From assembly GCA_964356355.1 (NCBI GenBank), contig CAYHGX010000012.1, positions 1 to 48,737 on the forward strand: a stretch of DNA of 48,737 nucleotides. Direction: 5' to 3'. Below the pieces are notes generated by a model. That model had not been told where the DNA came from, did no database searches, and saw only the letters and a program-made list of their open reading frames with translations. Shown in pieces: positions 39,569 through 46,868 of this stretch (the first letter of the stretch is position 1; each line of letters begins with the position of its first letter). The position numbers and the translations under genes are program-made. Origin of the DNA: CAYHGX01 sp964356355 (lineage in GTDB: Bacteria > Patescibacteriota > Gracilibacteria > UBA1369 > LOWO2-01-FULL-3).

Positions 39569-40882
39569 CTATCTCACGCGCTCAACAGTTACCATTCCCT
39601 GGCCTCGTACATGTTTAACTTTTCTGTACATTGCGCTTAACTCTAATATACCCAAATGTGCTGGACTTGCATGAAGGCCCTTTTCGTATTCTTTGACCCA
39701 ATTTCTACCCACCTTAGCATATTCAAAGTAACACGCCTCAACATTACCATCCCCAATCATTATTGGTTTCTGATCTACTTCCGGGTTAAAACGAACTTCA
39801 AAACCCTGGGCATTAAGGTAATCTGTTGCCTTTGTAAAAATCAATCTTTCCATTCTTGATCTAAACAATTCACGCAATACATCTTCGGCTACACAAGGAC
39901 TTTTTGGTGTGAGGCCAATCCTTCTGCTAATTTCTAAAAAGAGTCTAGTTCTAATACTATTACGACCACAACCATGACCATGATTAAAAGCAAGGTTCTC
40001 AGCTACAGAAGCAATTAGCAGTCTCTTGTCTAGAGGTGCCTCGTTATTTAAACGAAAATCTTGCAACACTGTATTTAAATCAAATTCCTGTCCAATCTCA
40101 ACTTCAAAGCCTTGTAATGCCTCGTCAATTTTTCTACTTAATTCTTTTTCACGTTCAGGAGCAAAATCTCTAAGTAAGAACTCATCAAGAGCGCTGTAAA
40201 TTGGTACCTTTCCAGGATTTAAATCCCAGTAAGTGTGCTCAAATGCCTCGAGGCCAGCTGCTCTCAGCTCCTCTCTAGTGACATCATTAATGCTAGTCGC
40301 ACTTTTCGCCTTAGCTAAGAGCCTGGCCAAGCGTTGATCATTAGGATTTTCTAGTTGATCAGCGTCAACATTGCCTACGAGTTGTGCAAAATTTCGGCAA
40401 AAATGTAAGGTTCTTGTCCTCTGAATCTTTTCTTCTTCAACTTGCTTATCCAAATGTCCTGGTATTGACCACCCGGCAGGATCGCACAAATTATCTGTTG
40501 GAAATAAAGCTTTTACGCCTGCTGGATCTGGGGTTTTAGTTTTGCGCCAAGCCTCAAATTTTCCATAAACTGGGAGCCATCTTTCTCTAATCGACTCACC
40601 ATTTGGCACAATACGTCTTCCTCGAGTGTTTGTTGTATCAAACTCAGCGGAAACTTTACCATCCGTCCTGTCGTCAATAGCTGTTCCCCCACCTACAGTC
40701 ATACTAATCCATCTCTTTTGATTGCTCAGCAATGCTTCTAGAAGAGGATAGTCATCGCCGTGCTCGCCCTCTGCCTCATGCTCGCCCTCGTGCTGGCCCT
40801 CTGGCTGATCCGCCTGAAAAGGTACGAAGTCCCCCTGTCTATAAGGGCCTTCGGTACGATCTACGAAGTATTTATTTTCCAT
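39569..40882 (-). CDS. hypothetical protein, operon partner of the metal-site protein
   Basis: 437 residues, unrecognised. An acidic, His-rich segment at about 25-45 (GQHEGEHEAEGEHGDDY) could bind metal ions or be disordered. The rest is helical and charged, for example LNTVLQDFRLNNEAPLDKRL and HGHGCGRNSIRTRLFLEIS, with several Cys and His. No signal or membrane helix. It is the first gene of a two-gene operon behind a strong promoter with the CTGGGGCCTTTTCAG box. Confidence 0.66.
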   Translation of the reverse strand: MENKYFVDRTEGPYRQGDFVPFQADQPEGQHEGEHEAEGEHGDDYPLLEALLSNQKRWISMTVGGGTAIDDRTDGKVSAEFDTTNTRGRRIVPNGESIRERWLPVYGKFEAWRKTKTPDPAGVKALFPTDNLCDPAGWSIPGHLDKQVEEEKIQRTRTLHFCRNFAQLVGNVDADQLENPNDQRLARLLAKAKSATSINDVTREELRAAGLEAFEHTYWDLNPGKVPIYSALDEFLLRDFAPEREKELSRKIDEALQGFEVEIGQEFDLNTVLQDFRLNNEAPLDKRLLIASVAENLAFNHGHGCGRNSIRTRLFLEISRRIGLTPKSPCVAEDVLRELFRSRMERLIFTKATDYLNAQGFEVRFNPEVDQKPIMIGDGNVEACYFEYAKVGRNWVKEYEKGLHASPAHLGILELSAMYRKVKHVRGQGMVTVERVR

Positions 40883-40906
40883 AAGATACTCATTAAGTTT
40901 GGCAGA

Positions 40907-40959
40907 ATTATAGTTGTCCGCGTCAATTTGTCAAGCCTCGAGAGCTGAAAAGGCCCCAG
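40907..40959 (-). promoter_or_regulatory. promoter with upstream CTGGGGCCTTTTCAG box
   Basis: On the minus strand: CTGGGGCCTTTTCAGC (40944-40959), 9 nt, TTGACA (40929-40934), 16 nt, TATAAT (40907-40912); the ATG is 24 nt downstream. Laid out like the promoter at 11739-11791. Confidence 0.72.
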
Positions 40960-41192
40960 TTTTTTCAGTGGCAAAATAATGGCTCATGGAAGCTCTATGT
41001 TTAGATTGCGATCGTGAAGCGCCGCATTAGTAAGTCGAGGAGCTTTTCCGAGAGGCAAATGGCTTGTTAAAAGGAATATTTTGGGCAAAATCTCTGCCCG
41101 GGCAGACGTGAAGACAACATTACCTGCATTTGATCAAGTGCCGAGAAATTGAGTCTCTATGTTAAATTTTCTAAAAACTGGGGCCTTTTCAG
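40945..41192. repeat. 20-bp perfect inverted repeats around a degenerate multi-hairpin element
   Basis: CTGAAAAGGCCCCAGTTTTT (40945-40964) is the exact reverse complement of 41173-41192. Between them lie TCTGCCCGGGCAGA (41093-41106), GGAATATTTTGGG and, on the minus strand, TCTCGGCACTTGATCAAA, all of which recur in copies 1 and 2 of the multi-hairpin element. The inverted arms are the promoter boxes of the two divergent genes. Apart from this, the 379-bp gap contains no gene. Confidence 0.75.
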
Positions 41193-41228
41193 TCAAGAGG
41201 TATTCTCTCGCTCTTGCCACTCTATACT
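41178..41228 (+). promoter_or_regulatory. promoter candidate with upstream CTGGGGCCTTTTCAGT box
   Basis: CTGGGGCCTTTTCAGT (41178-41193), 9 nt, weak -35 TTCTCT (41203-41208), 14 nt, TATACT (41223-41228). Box position is as in the other four promoters, but the -35 and spacing are poor. Confidence 0.4.
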
Positions 41229-41261
41229 CTCGCATGCTAATTTTTTCTCAACCTCCTTCTC

Positions 41262-41864
41262 ATGCTCCACACCATTCTCACCGCCCTCTATTTTTTCCTG
41301 CCCGCCTTTGTGGCCAACATGTTTCCCGTGATCCTCGGAGCTTTGAAATTTCCCTTCGGCCAGCCAATTTCCGAGCGCCTCTTCGGATCCCACAAAACCT
41401 GGCGCGGCTTTTACGCAGGGTATTTAGGGGCACTTATTGTTTTAGCTGTGCAGCGTCACCTCGCAATTTTAGAATTTCTCCCCGGGGAGGATTTTGCCCT
41501 CACTGCTGATTTCTCCGCAGCCAACGGTCTTCTTCAGCCACTCCTCGACTACGCCCATCTTAATATCTTCATCTATGCCATCCCTTTCGGCCTCGGTGCC
41601 ATCGCTGGCGACGCCATTAAATCTTTTTTCAAACGCCGTCTCAATCGCAAGCCTGGCTCCGCCTTTTTCCCCTTCGACCAGCTAGACTTCGTAATCGGCG
41701 CCCTGATAAGCCTACTCCCTTTTTATTTATTGGACTCACAAAGTTTCCACGCCTCGCCCTTCGGGCTCGGCACTCTCCTCACTCTCCTCATCCTCACCCC
41801 CCTCCTCCACCTCCTCACCAATGTCACGGCCTACGCCCTTGGCCTAAAAAAAGTCTGGTGGTAA
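41262..41864 (+). CDS. CDP-archaeol synthase (CarS)-like integral membrane protein
   Basis: 200 residues with about five membrane helices. LYFFLPAFVANMFPV, the FGSHKTWRGFYAGYLGA motif and AGDAIKSFFKRRLNRKPG with FFPFDQLDFVIGAL match the CarS/CdsA-related family (PF01864), which makes CDP-activated lipid precursors. In bacteria the true substrate of such proteins is unclear. The cytosolic or outer loop around residues 70-85 (LPGEDFALTADFS) is coded by DNA with a CTCCCCGGGGAG palindrome, perhaps a repeat insert. Sits alone downstream of the inverted-repeat region. Confidence 0.75.
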   Translation: MLHTILTALYFFLPAFVANMFPVILGALKFPFGQPISERLFGSHKTWRGFYAGYLGALIVLAVQRHLAILEFLPGEDFALTADFSAANGLLQPLLDYAHLNIFIYAIPFGLGAIAGDAIKSFFKRRLNRKPGSAFFPFDQLDFVIGALISLLPFYLLDSQSFHASPFGLGTLLTLLILTPLLHLLTNVTAYALGLKKVWW

Positions 41865-41869
41865 ATCGC

Positions 41870-41932
41870 TCGCAAACATGCGAGTGATTCTGGAGTGCCT
41901 TACGCACGAACCAGTATTTCTGTACTCTCCTA
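41870..41932 (+). repeat. repeat tail sequence (GCACGAACCAGTATTTC type)
   Basis: GAGTGCCTTACGCACGAACC followed by AGTATTTCTGTA is close to 21630-21650 (GCGAACCAGTATTTC) and to 21752-21775 (GAGTGCGTTATGCACGAACC). It follows CTCGCAAACATGCGAG, a small hairpin just after the gene stop. It lies between two convergent genes. Confidence 0.5.
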
Positions 41933-42772
41933 TTCAAACACAATCGCCCGATTCTTATAAGTCACCACTTTGTTTTCCACGTGCTTTCTCAGTGCAAAAG
42001 CAAATACCTGTTTTTCGCATTCTCGTCCCATCAATTTCAGTCGCTCAATATCATGACTATGCCTTACATGTTTCACCTCCTGGCCAATAATTGGCCCCTG
42101 ATCCAGCTCGGGAATTACATAATGTGACGTCGCCCCAATCAGCTTTACTCCCCTTTCGTACGCCTCGTTATACGGATTTGCACCCACAAAAGATGGCAAA
42201 AAGGAATGATGAACATTGATAATTTTCTGCCCCACTTTTTCAATAAAATCCTTGCTCAAAATTTTCATATAACGCGCCAGCCCAATTGCATCTGTCTCAT
42301 GCGCACGCACAATCTCCAGGCATTTCGCCTCGTGCTCAAATGATCCCGCCTTAGCCTTCACCACGTAGAACGGAATTCCAAATTTCTCCACCACTTCCCG
42401 CGCCTCCTCAAAATTGCTTAACACATAGGGAATTTCGATCGCTAGTTCACCAATCACATATCTGCCTAAAATATCTACTAAGCAGTGCATTTCTCGGGAA
42501 CAAAAAAGCCCAATTCGCTTCTTCCGTTCATGATAATCCAGCATGATTTCCATACCAAACTCGCGTCTAATTCCTTCAAATTTCTCGGCAAATTCCTCTC
42601 TCGACAGCACAAAATTTTCCAGCTCCCACTCCACTCTCATAAAAAAATAACCATCCTCCGTGTGCTCCTCCAAAAACGTTATATTTGCGCTGTTTTTAAA
42701 CAAGAAATCCGTCACAGCCCGCACAATTCCCGGCCGATCTTCACACGAAATAATAAAGCTCACTTTTTGCAT
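41930..42772 (-). CDS. purU: formyltetrahydrofolate deformylase
   Basis: 280 residues. The N-terminal ACT domain is at 1-80 (KVSFIISCEDRPGIVRAVTDF). A GART-type formyltransferase domain follows, with KIINVHHSFLPSFVGANPY (catalytic His) and GATSHYVIPELDQGPII (catalytic Asp). It hydrolyses 10-formyl-THF to formate and THF, balancing one-carbon pools. The length and domain order fit the family. Start ATG at 42772, with a weak TGCTAAATT -10 close by. Confidence 0.93.
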   Translation of the reverse strand: MQKVSFIISCEDRPGIVRAVTDFLFKNSANITFLEEHTEDGYFFMRVEWELENFVLSREEFAEKFEGIRREFGMEIMLDYHERKKRIGLFCSREMHCLVDILGRYVIGELAIEIPYVLSNFEEAREVVEKFGIPFYVVKAKAGSFEHEAKCLEIVRAHETDAIGLARYMKILSKDFIEKVGQKIINVHHSFLPSFVGANPYNEAYERGVKLIGATSHYVIPELDQGPIIGQEVKHVRHSHDIERLKLMGRECEKQVFAFALRKHVENKVVTYKNRAIVFE

Positions 42773-42801
42773 AGCTGGAATTTAGCATAAACAGCGGCTA
42801 T

Positions 42802-42831
42802 TTGCCAAATGTGCCTAAAATATGTTATAAT
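42802..42831 (+). promoter_or_regulatory. extended -10 promoter
   Basis: TGT plus TATAAT at 42826-42831, with TTGCCA at 42802-42807 (18-bp spacer). The chosen ATG is 13 nt downstream at 42845, which argues against the longer start at 42809. Confidence 0.6.
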
Positions 42832-42844
42832 AAAACAAAAATAT

Positions 42845-43837
42845 ATGAAACTTCACTCACTCCAGCATTCACTATTCAAAAACCGAAGCCACTTCACAGA
42901 AAATCGCCTCGTTTTCGATGAATGGGATCCAGAACATCGTGATGATTGCAAAAGAGCTCCAGCGTCGGCGCCCGCTGTAACCAAAAAAGCGGATATCTGG
43001 GACGACAGAGGGGGTGAAGCCTCAGATGCAGTCGCTCCGTCTGCGGAAAATTTGCGAAACCAGATCGAAGAAAAAGTCGATGATCTCGAAGACAAAATGA
43101 ACGAAATTATCGACGATTTTAATGACAAATATTCAATTACTTACAAAGAAAGAATTGCTGCACTAAAGGGCGAATTAATGAAAATCAAAGATCAAATTTT
43201 TCTTTTAAACACCACTACTCCCGGAGCATCAGAAACTCTAGCCAAAATAGATTTACACGCCTTTGAAAAAGAGATCGCCAGCCCTCTATTAAGAGAAGAT
43301 GACCCTGCCGAGCTAGAAAGGGAACTTTTCGCATTAGGAAAGGAAATAAAAGAGGATTATTTTAATCAAGCCGACCAAGTCATCAAGAGCTTTATTGAAA
43401 AAAACTTTGGTTATGTAGATGGTTTGCATGATAAAACTCATAGAGGTCTTAAGTGGATTGCCACCTTGATGCGTGAAACTAGGTCTGGTCGCGCAGAATT
43501 GATTGCAACTGTTGAAGAGGCTCAAAAAACAAAAGATCCCAAGAAATTCAAAGAGGCCCTGGATCTTCTTAAAAAAAGTAATATAGGCCAAGTACTCACA
43601 TCTTTTGAAAACTTTTTGAACAATAGCAGCCTCGACGCGTGGAATCACTATGTGGTTTTTATCCGCAAAAGTTTAGCTGCTACGGATCGCGCGGGAGATG
43701 CAGACATCCAGGAGATATCCAAAATGCGCATCAGCATGCAGGAAGAACTCGCAGCAAAAGCCCTTCGTGGAGAAGGTCTTACGGTCGCCGATATTGAACA
43801 TTACGAGCGCGAACTGGATGCCATTCTAAATAAATAG
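42845..43837 (+). CDS. unknown helical protein sharing the N-terminal domain of the 25507 protein
   Basis: 330 residues from the ATG at 42845 (MKLHSLQHSLFKNR). The opening MKLxxLQxxL and ENRLVFDE match MKLYNLQLTLL and ENRLIFDG of the 1029-residue protein, and similarity continues through an Ala/Pro linker into a helical domain to about residue 150 (for example MNEIIDDFNDKY against MDEIIANTKKEY). The rest is helical and charged, with FIEKNFGYVDGLHDKTHRGL. No membrane helix. The conserved N-terminal peptide may be a sorting or assembly tag. Function unknown. Confidence 0.75.
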   Translation: MKLHSLQHSLFKNRSHFTENRLVFDEWDPEHRDDCKRAPASAPAVTKKADIWDDRGGEASDAVAPSAENLRNQIEEKVDDLEDKMNEIIDDFNDKYSITYKERIAALKGELMKIKDQIFLLNTTTPGASETLAKIDLHAFEKEIASPLLREDDPAELERELFALGKEIKEDYFNQADQVIKSFIEKNFGYVDGLHDKTHRGLKWIATLMRETRSGRAELIATVEEAQKTKDPKKFKEALDLLKKSNIGQVLTSFENFLNNSSLDAWNHYVVFIRKSLAATDRAGDADIQEISKMRISMQEELAAKALRGEGLTVADIEHYERELDAILNK

Positions 43838-43848
43838 ACTGAGAAATC

Positions 43849-43877
43849 TTGACGGACACCTTTTAGCACTCTATAAT
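43849..43877 (+). promoter_or_regulatory. clpB promoter (TTGACG-17-TATAAT)
   Basis: TTGACG at 43849-43854, exact 17-bp spacer, TATAAT at 43872-43877. The ATG at 43912 is 34 nt downstream. The -10 lies wholly inside the CIRCE spacer. Confidence 0.8.
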
Positions 43878-43889
43878 ACTGAGTGCTAA
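43863..43889. promoter_or_regulatory. CIRCE operator for HrcA
   Basis: TTAGCACTC, 9 bp, GAGTGCTAA: a perfect CIRCE inverted repeat. HrcA bound here would cover the -10 box and block transcription until heat shock releases it. Confidence 0.95.
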
Positions 43890-43911
43890 TTATTTATCTG
43901 CTCAAACTATT

Positions 43912-46488
43912 ATGCAAATCGGACATAATTTTACAGTAAAAACTCAGGAGCTAATCAACCTCGCGAGTCAGCTCGCAAGCGCTCGCAGCCATCAACAAAT
44001 CGATACTGTGCACATTTTCCATGAGATGATTTCGCAACCCGATACGATTATTCAGCCTCTCCTCAAGAAGCTCGACATCAACGCTGATCAGCTCGCAGAA
44101 GAAGCCGCTCGTATGCTCGCGCATATCGCTAAAGTGGAAGGCGGCAGCATGCAGATTTCCGAAGATTTACGCCGTGTGCTCACTCAGGCTTCCAAGGAAT
44201 CTCAATCTCTAAAGGACGAATACGTTTCTGTAGAACACGTCTTTTTAGCCTTATTAGAAACCAAAAACAATATTACCGAAATTCTGAAATCCGCGCATAT
44301 CGACAAAAAACAAGTGCTCACTATCATCAAAGAACTGCGCGGCAACGAGCCCATTACCGACGAAAATCCTGAAGGCAAGTTCCAAGCACTCGAAAAGTAT
44401 TGTCAAAATTTCACCGAACTTGCCCGCAAAGGCAAGCTTGATCCCGTGATCGGCCGCAACGAAGAAATCCGCCGACTGATGCAGATTCTTGCCCGCCGCA
44501 CGAAAAATAATCCCGTGCTCATTGGTGAGCCCGGAACCGGTAAAACAGCAATTGTAGAAGGACTAGCCAATCGTATTGTGAATGGTGACGTGCCGGAAAC
44601 TCTCAAAAACAAGGAGCTGCTTTCACTCGATCTCGGAGCCATGGTGGCCGGCGCAAAATATCGCGGTGAGTTTGAGGAACGGCTCAAGGCTGTGCTCAAG
44701 CAAATTAAAGAACAGGAAGGCAAAATTATTCTCTTCATAGACGAGCTTCACACGATAGTTGGCGCCGGCGCCGCCGAGGGACAAATGGACGCCTCAAACA
44801 TGCTCAAGCCCGCTCTCGCTCGCGGTGAAATCCACACCATCGGCGCTACTACCCTCAAGGAGTATCAAAAATATATTGAAAAAGATCCTGCACTGGAAAG
44901 AAGATTTCAGCCCATTTTTGTGGCTGAACCAAGCCTTCAAGATACCATTGCTATTCTCCGCGGTATCAAAGAAAAGTACGAACTGTATCATGGTGTACGC
45001 ATTCTCGATGAGGCAATTATCGCAGCCGCTACCATGTCTGATCGCTATATCACCGACCGTTTTCTACCAGACAAAGCTGTGGATTTAATCGACGAAGCTA
45101 CCGCAGTTTTAAAAATCGATCTGGAAAGTTCACCTAGCGAAATCGATGAACTGGAGCGCGAAATCATGCAGTTGGAAATTGAACGAGAGGCGTTGAAAAA
45201 AGAAAAAAACGTGGCCGAAAAACTTGCCCAAGTTGAAAAGTCTATCGAAGAAAAACGCGAAAAATTAACAGCCCTCAAACTCATCTGGCAAAACGAAAAA
45301 AATATTATTGATCAAATTCACGCCACAAAAGCAGAGATAGAAACTTTCACAGTCGAAGCCCACAAAGCTGAGCGCGAAGGCAATCTCACCCGTGTGGCCG
45401 AAATCCAATATGGACGAATTCCAGAGCTTCACAAAAAAATCGACGAGCTCGAAACCAAATTAAAATCCACCGACGGCTCAACCCGCATGCTCAAAGAAGA
45501 GGTCACTGCTGAGGATATTGCCGAAGTGGTTAGTAAGTGGACCGGAATTCCCGTTAACCGCCTCAACTCTTCTGAGTCTCAAAAACTGTTGAACCTAGAA
45601 GAAGAACTTAAGAGTCGCGTCATCGGCCAAGAAGAAGCCATTACGGCTGTGAGCAATGTAGTCCGACGCTCCAAGGCCAACATTTCAGAGGAGAATCGCC
45701 CACTCGGCTCCTTTCTCTTCCTCGGCCCCACCGGCGTGGGCAAAACCGAGCTAGCCAAAACCATCGCCGAATTTCTCTTCAATGACGAAAAGGCCCTCGT
45801 GCGTATCGATATGAGCGAGTATATGGAGTCCCACAGCGTCTCTAAGCTCATCGGCTCCCCTCCCGGGTACATTGGCTATGATGAGGGCGGCCAGCTCACA
45901 GAGCGCATTCGTAAGCGTCCCTATAGCGTGGTGCTTTTTGACGAAATTGAAAAGGCGCACCCACAAGTATTTAACATCCTGCTGCAAATCCTAGACGAAG
46001 GCCACATCACCGATGCCAAAGGACGCAGAGTGAATTTCAAAAATACGATTATTATTCTCACTTCCAATATTGGCAGTAAGGAAATTTTAGAACAGAGACG
46101 GAGCGAAGCGGAGTCTCAAACTGCATTCAAACTCAAAATCAATAGTCTCCTCCGCGACTATATGAAACCGGAATTTCTCAACCGTATCGACAATATTGTT
46201 ATTTTCAACCGCCTTGAAAAGGCTCAGATTATTGGCATCGCCAAGAACCAGGTGGATTTACTCATCCGCCGTTTGGCCAAGCAAAATATCACGCTCGACG
46301 TCACGCCGAAGGCCCTCGAATATTTGGCCGAACAGGGCTACGATCCCGATTTTGGTGCCCGTCCGTTGAAGCGTCTGATTCAAGAAGAAATTGAAAACCT
46401 CTTAGCCATCAAAATCCTCGAAGGAACAGTTAAAGATGGTCAAAAAATAAAAGTCGACAAAGAAAAATCAGGCCTAAAAATTGCCTGA
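43912..46488 (+). CDS. clpB: ATP-dependent disaggregase ClpB
   Basis: 858 residues. The Clp N-domain is at 1-150, and the first AAA+ domain has GEPGTGKT near residue 205 and LFIDELHTIVGAG. The M-domain coiled coil is at about 400-530, and the second AAA+ domain has GPTGVGKTELAK near 604 and VLFDEIEKAHP. ClpB with DnaK dissolves protein aggregates by threading them. A GAGAC/GTCTC repeat is read in frame at residues 728-736 (EQRRSEAES), in the loop after LTSNIGS, a spot tolerant of length change. The TATAAT-CIRCE promoter makes it heat-inducible. Confidence 0.96.
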   Translation: MQIGHNFTVKTQELINLASQLASARSHQQIDTVHIFHEMISQPDTIIQPLLKKLDINADQLAEEAARMLAHIAKVEGGSMQISEDLRRVLTQASKESQSLKDEYVSVEHVFLALLETKNNITEILKSAHIDKKQVLTIIKELRGNEPITDENPEGKFQALEKYCQNFTELARKGKLDPVIGRNEEIRRLMQILARRTKNNPVLIGEPGTGKTAIVEGLANRIVNGDVPETLKNKELLSLDLGAMVAGAKYRGEFEERLKAVLKQIKEQEGKIILFIDELHTIVGAGAAEGQMDASNMLKPALARGEIHTIGATTLKEYQKYIEKDPALERRFQPIFVAEPSLQDTIAILRGIKEKYELYHGVRILDEAIIAAATMSDRYITDRFLPDKAVDLIDEATAVLKIDLESSPSEIDELEREIMQLEIEREALKKEKNVAEKLAQVEKSIEEKREKLTALKLIWQNEKNIIDQIHATKAEIETFTVEAHKAEREGNLTRVAEIQYGRIPELHKKIDELETKLKSTDGSTRMLKEEVTAEDIAEVVSKWTGIPVNRLNSSESQKLLNLEEELKSRVIGQEEAITAVSNVVRRSKANISEENRPLGSFLFLGPTGVGKTELAKTIAEFLFNDEKALVRIDMSEYMESHSVSKLIGSPPGYIGYDEGGQLTERIRKRPYSVVLFDEIEKAHPQVFNILLQILDEGHITDAKGRRVNFKNTIIILTSNIGSKEILEQRRSEAESQTAFKLKINSLLRDYMKPEFLNRIDNIVIFNRLEKAQIIGIAKNQVDLLIRRLAKQNITLDVTPKALEYLAEQGYDPDFGARPLKRLIQEEIENLLAIKILEGTVKDGQKIKVDKEKSGLKIA
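46095..46117 (+). repeat. GAGAC/GTCTC repeat inserted in frame in clpB
   Basis: GAGAC, loop GGAGCGAAGCGGA, GTCTC; 22 of 23 bases identical to the intergenic copies at 21591 and 22519. Codes for RRSEAES in the second AAA+ domain, and stands without the tail seen in other copies. Confidence 0.88.
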
Positions 46489-46520
46489 AAAATTTAAGAT
46501 TTTTTAATAATTATTTAATA

Positions 46521-46548
46521 AATCCCTGCTACGGTGGCAGGGATTTTG
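46521..46548 (+). terminator. rho-independent terminator of clpB
   Basis: AATCCCTGC (46521-46529), loop, GCAGGGATT (46538-46546), then TTT. A strong 9-bp stem 33 bp after the clpB stop. Confidence 0.8.
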
Positions 46549-46584
46549 GTTTATGTAAAATTTGAAGCCCGAGCAGATATGTGG

Positions 46585-46607
46585 TATTCTATATGTTGAA
46601 TCATATA
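46585..46607 (+). promoter_or_regulatory. promoter/operator of the Phd-RelE pair
   Basis: TGG plus TATTCT (46585-46590) as extended -10, overlapped by the inverted repeat TATATG, 6 bp, CATATA (46590-46607). The overlap suits autoregulation by the antitoxin. Confidence 0.45.
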
Positions 46608-46618
46608 TCTAAACTCAT

Positions 46619-46867
46619 ATGACCCATATAATAACCACTACCCAATTGCAGCAGGAAATCGGCAAAATTAGCGCGAATATAGGCAAGAATGCTTATATCG
46701 TAACCAATAAGGGCAAGGGTCGAATGGTCCTCCTTCCCTATTTCGATGGCTGCGACCGCTACCTCGAAGACTACATGGAGGATTACGAAATGTATTCAAA
46801 CAAGGACAAATTACAGAAACGACTTCAAAAATCTTTGGATTCCGGGCCCAGCGATCTAATTATTTAA
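46619..46867 (+). CDS. Phd/YefM-type antitoxin
   Basis: 82 residues. THIITTTQLQQEIGKISANI and AYIVTNKGKGRMVLLPYFDG form the Phd-like DNA-binding fold. The charged C-terminus (YEMYSNKDKLQKRLQKSLDS) would wrap the toxin. One base separates its stop from the RelE-type gene, so both are cotranscribed. Confidence 0.8.
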   Translation: MTHIITTTQLQQEIGKISANIGKNAYIVTNKGKGRMVLLPYFDGCDRYLEDYMEDYEMYSNKDKLQKRLQKSLDSGPSDLII

Positions 46868-46868
46868 A

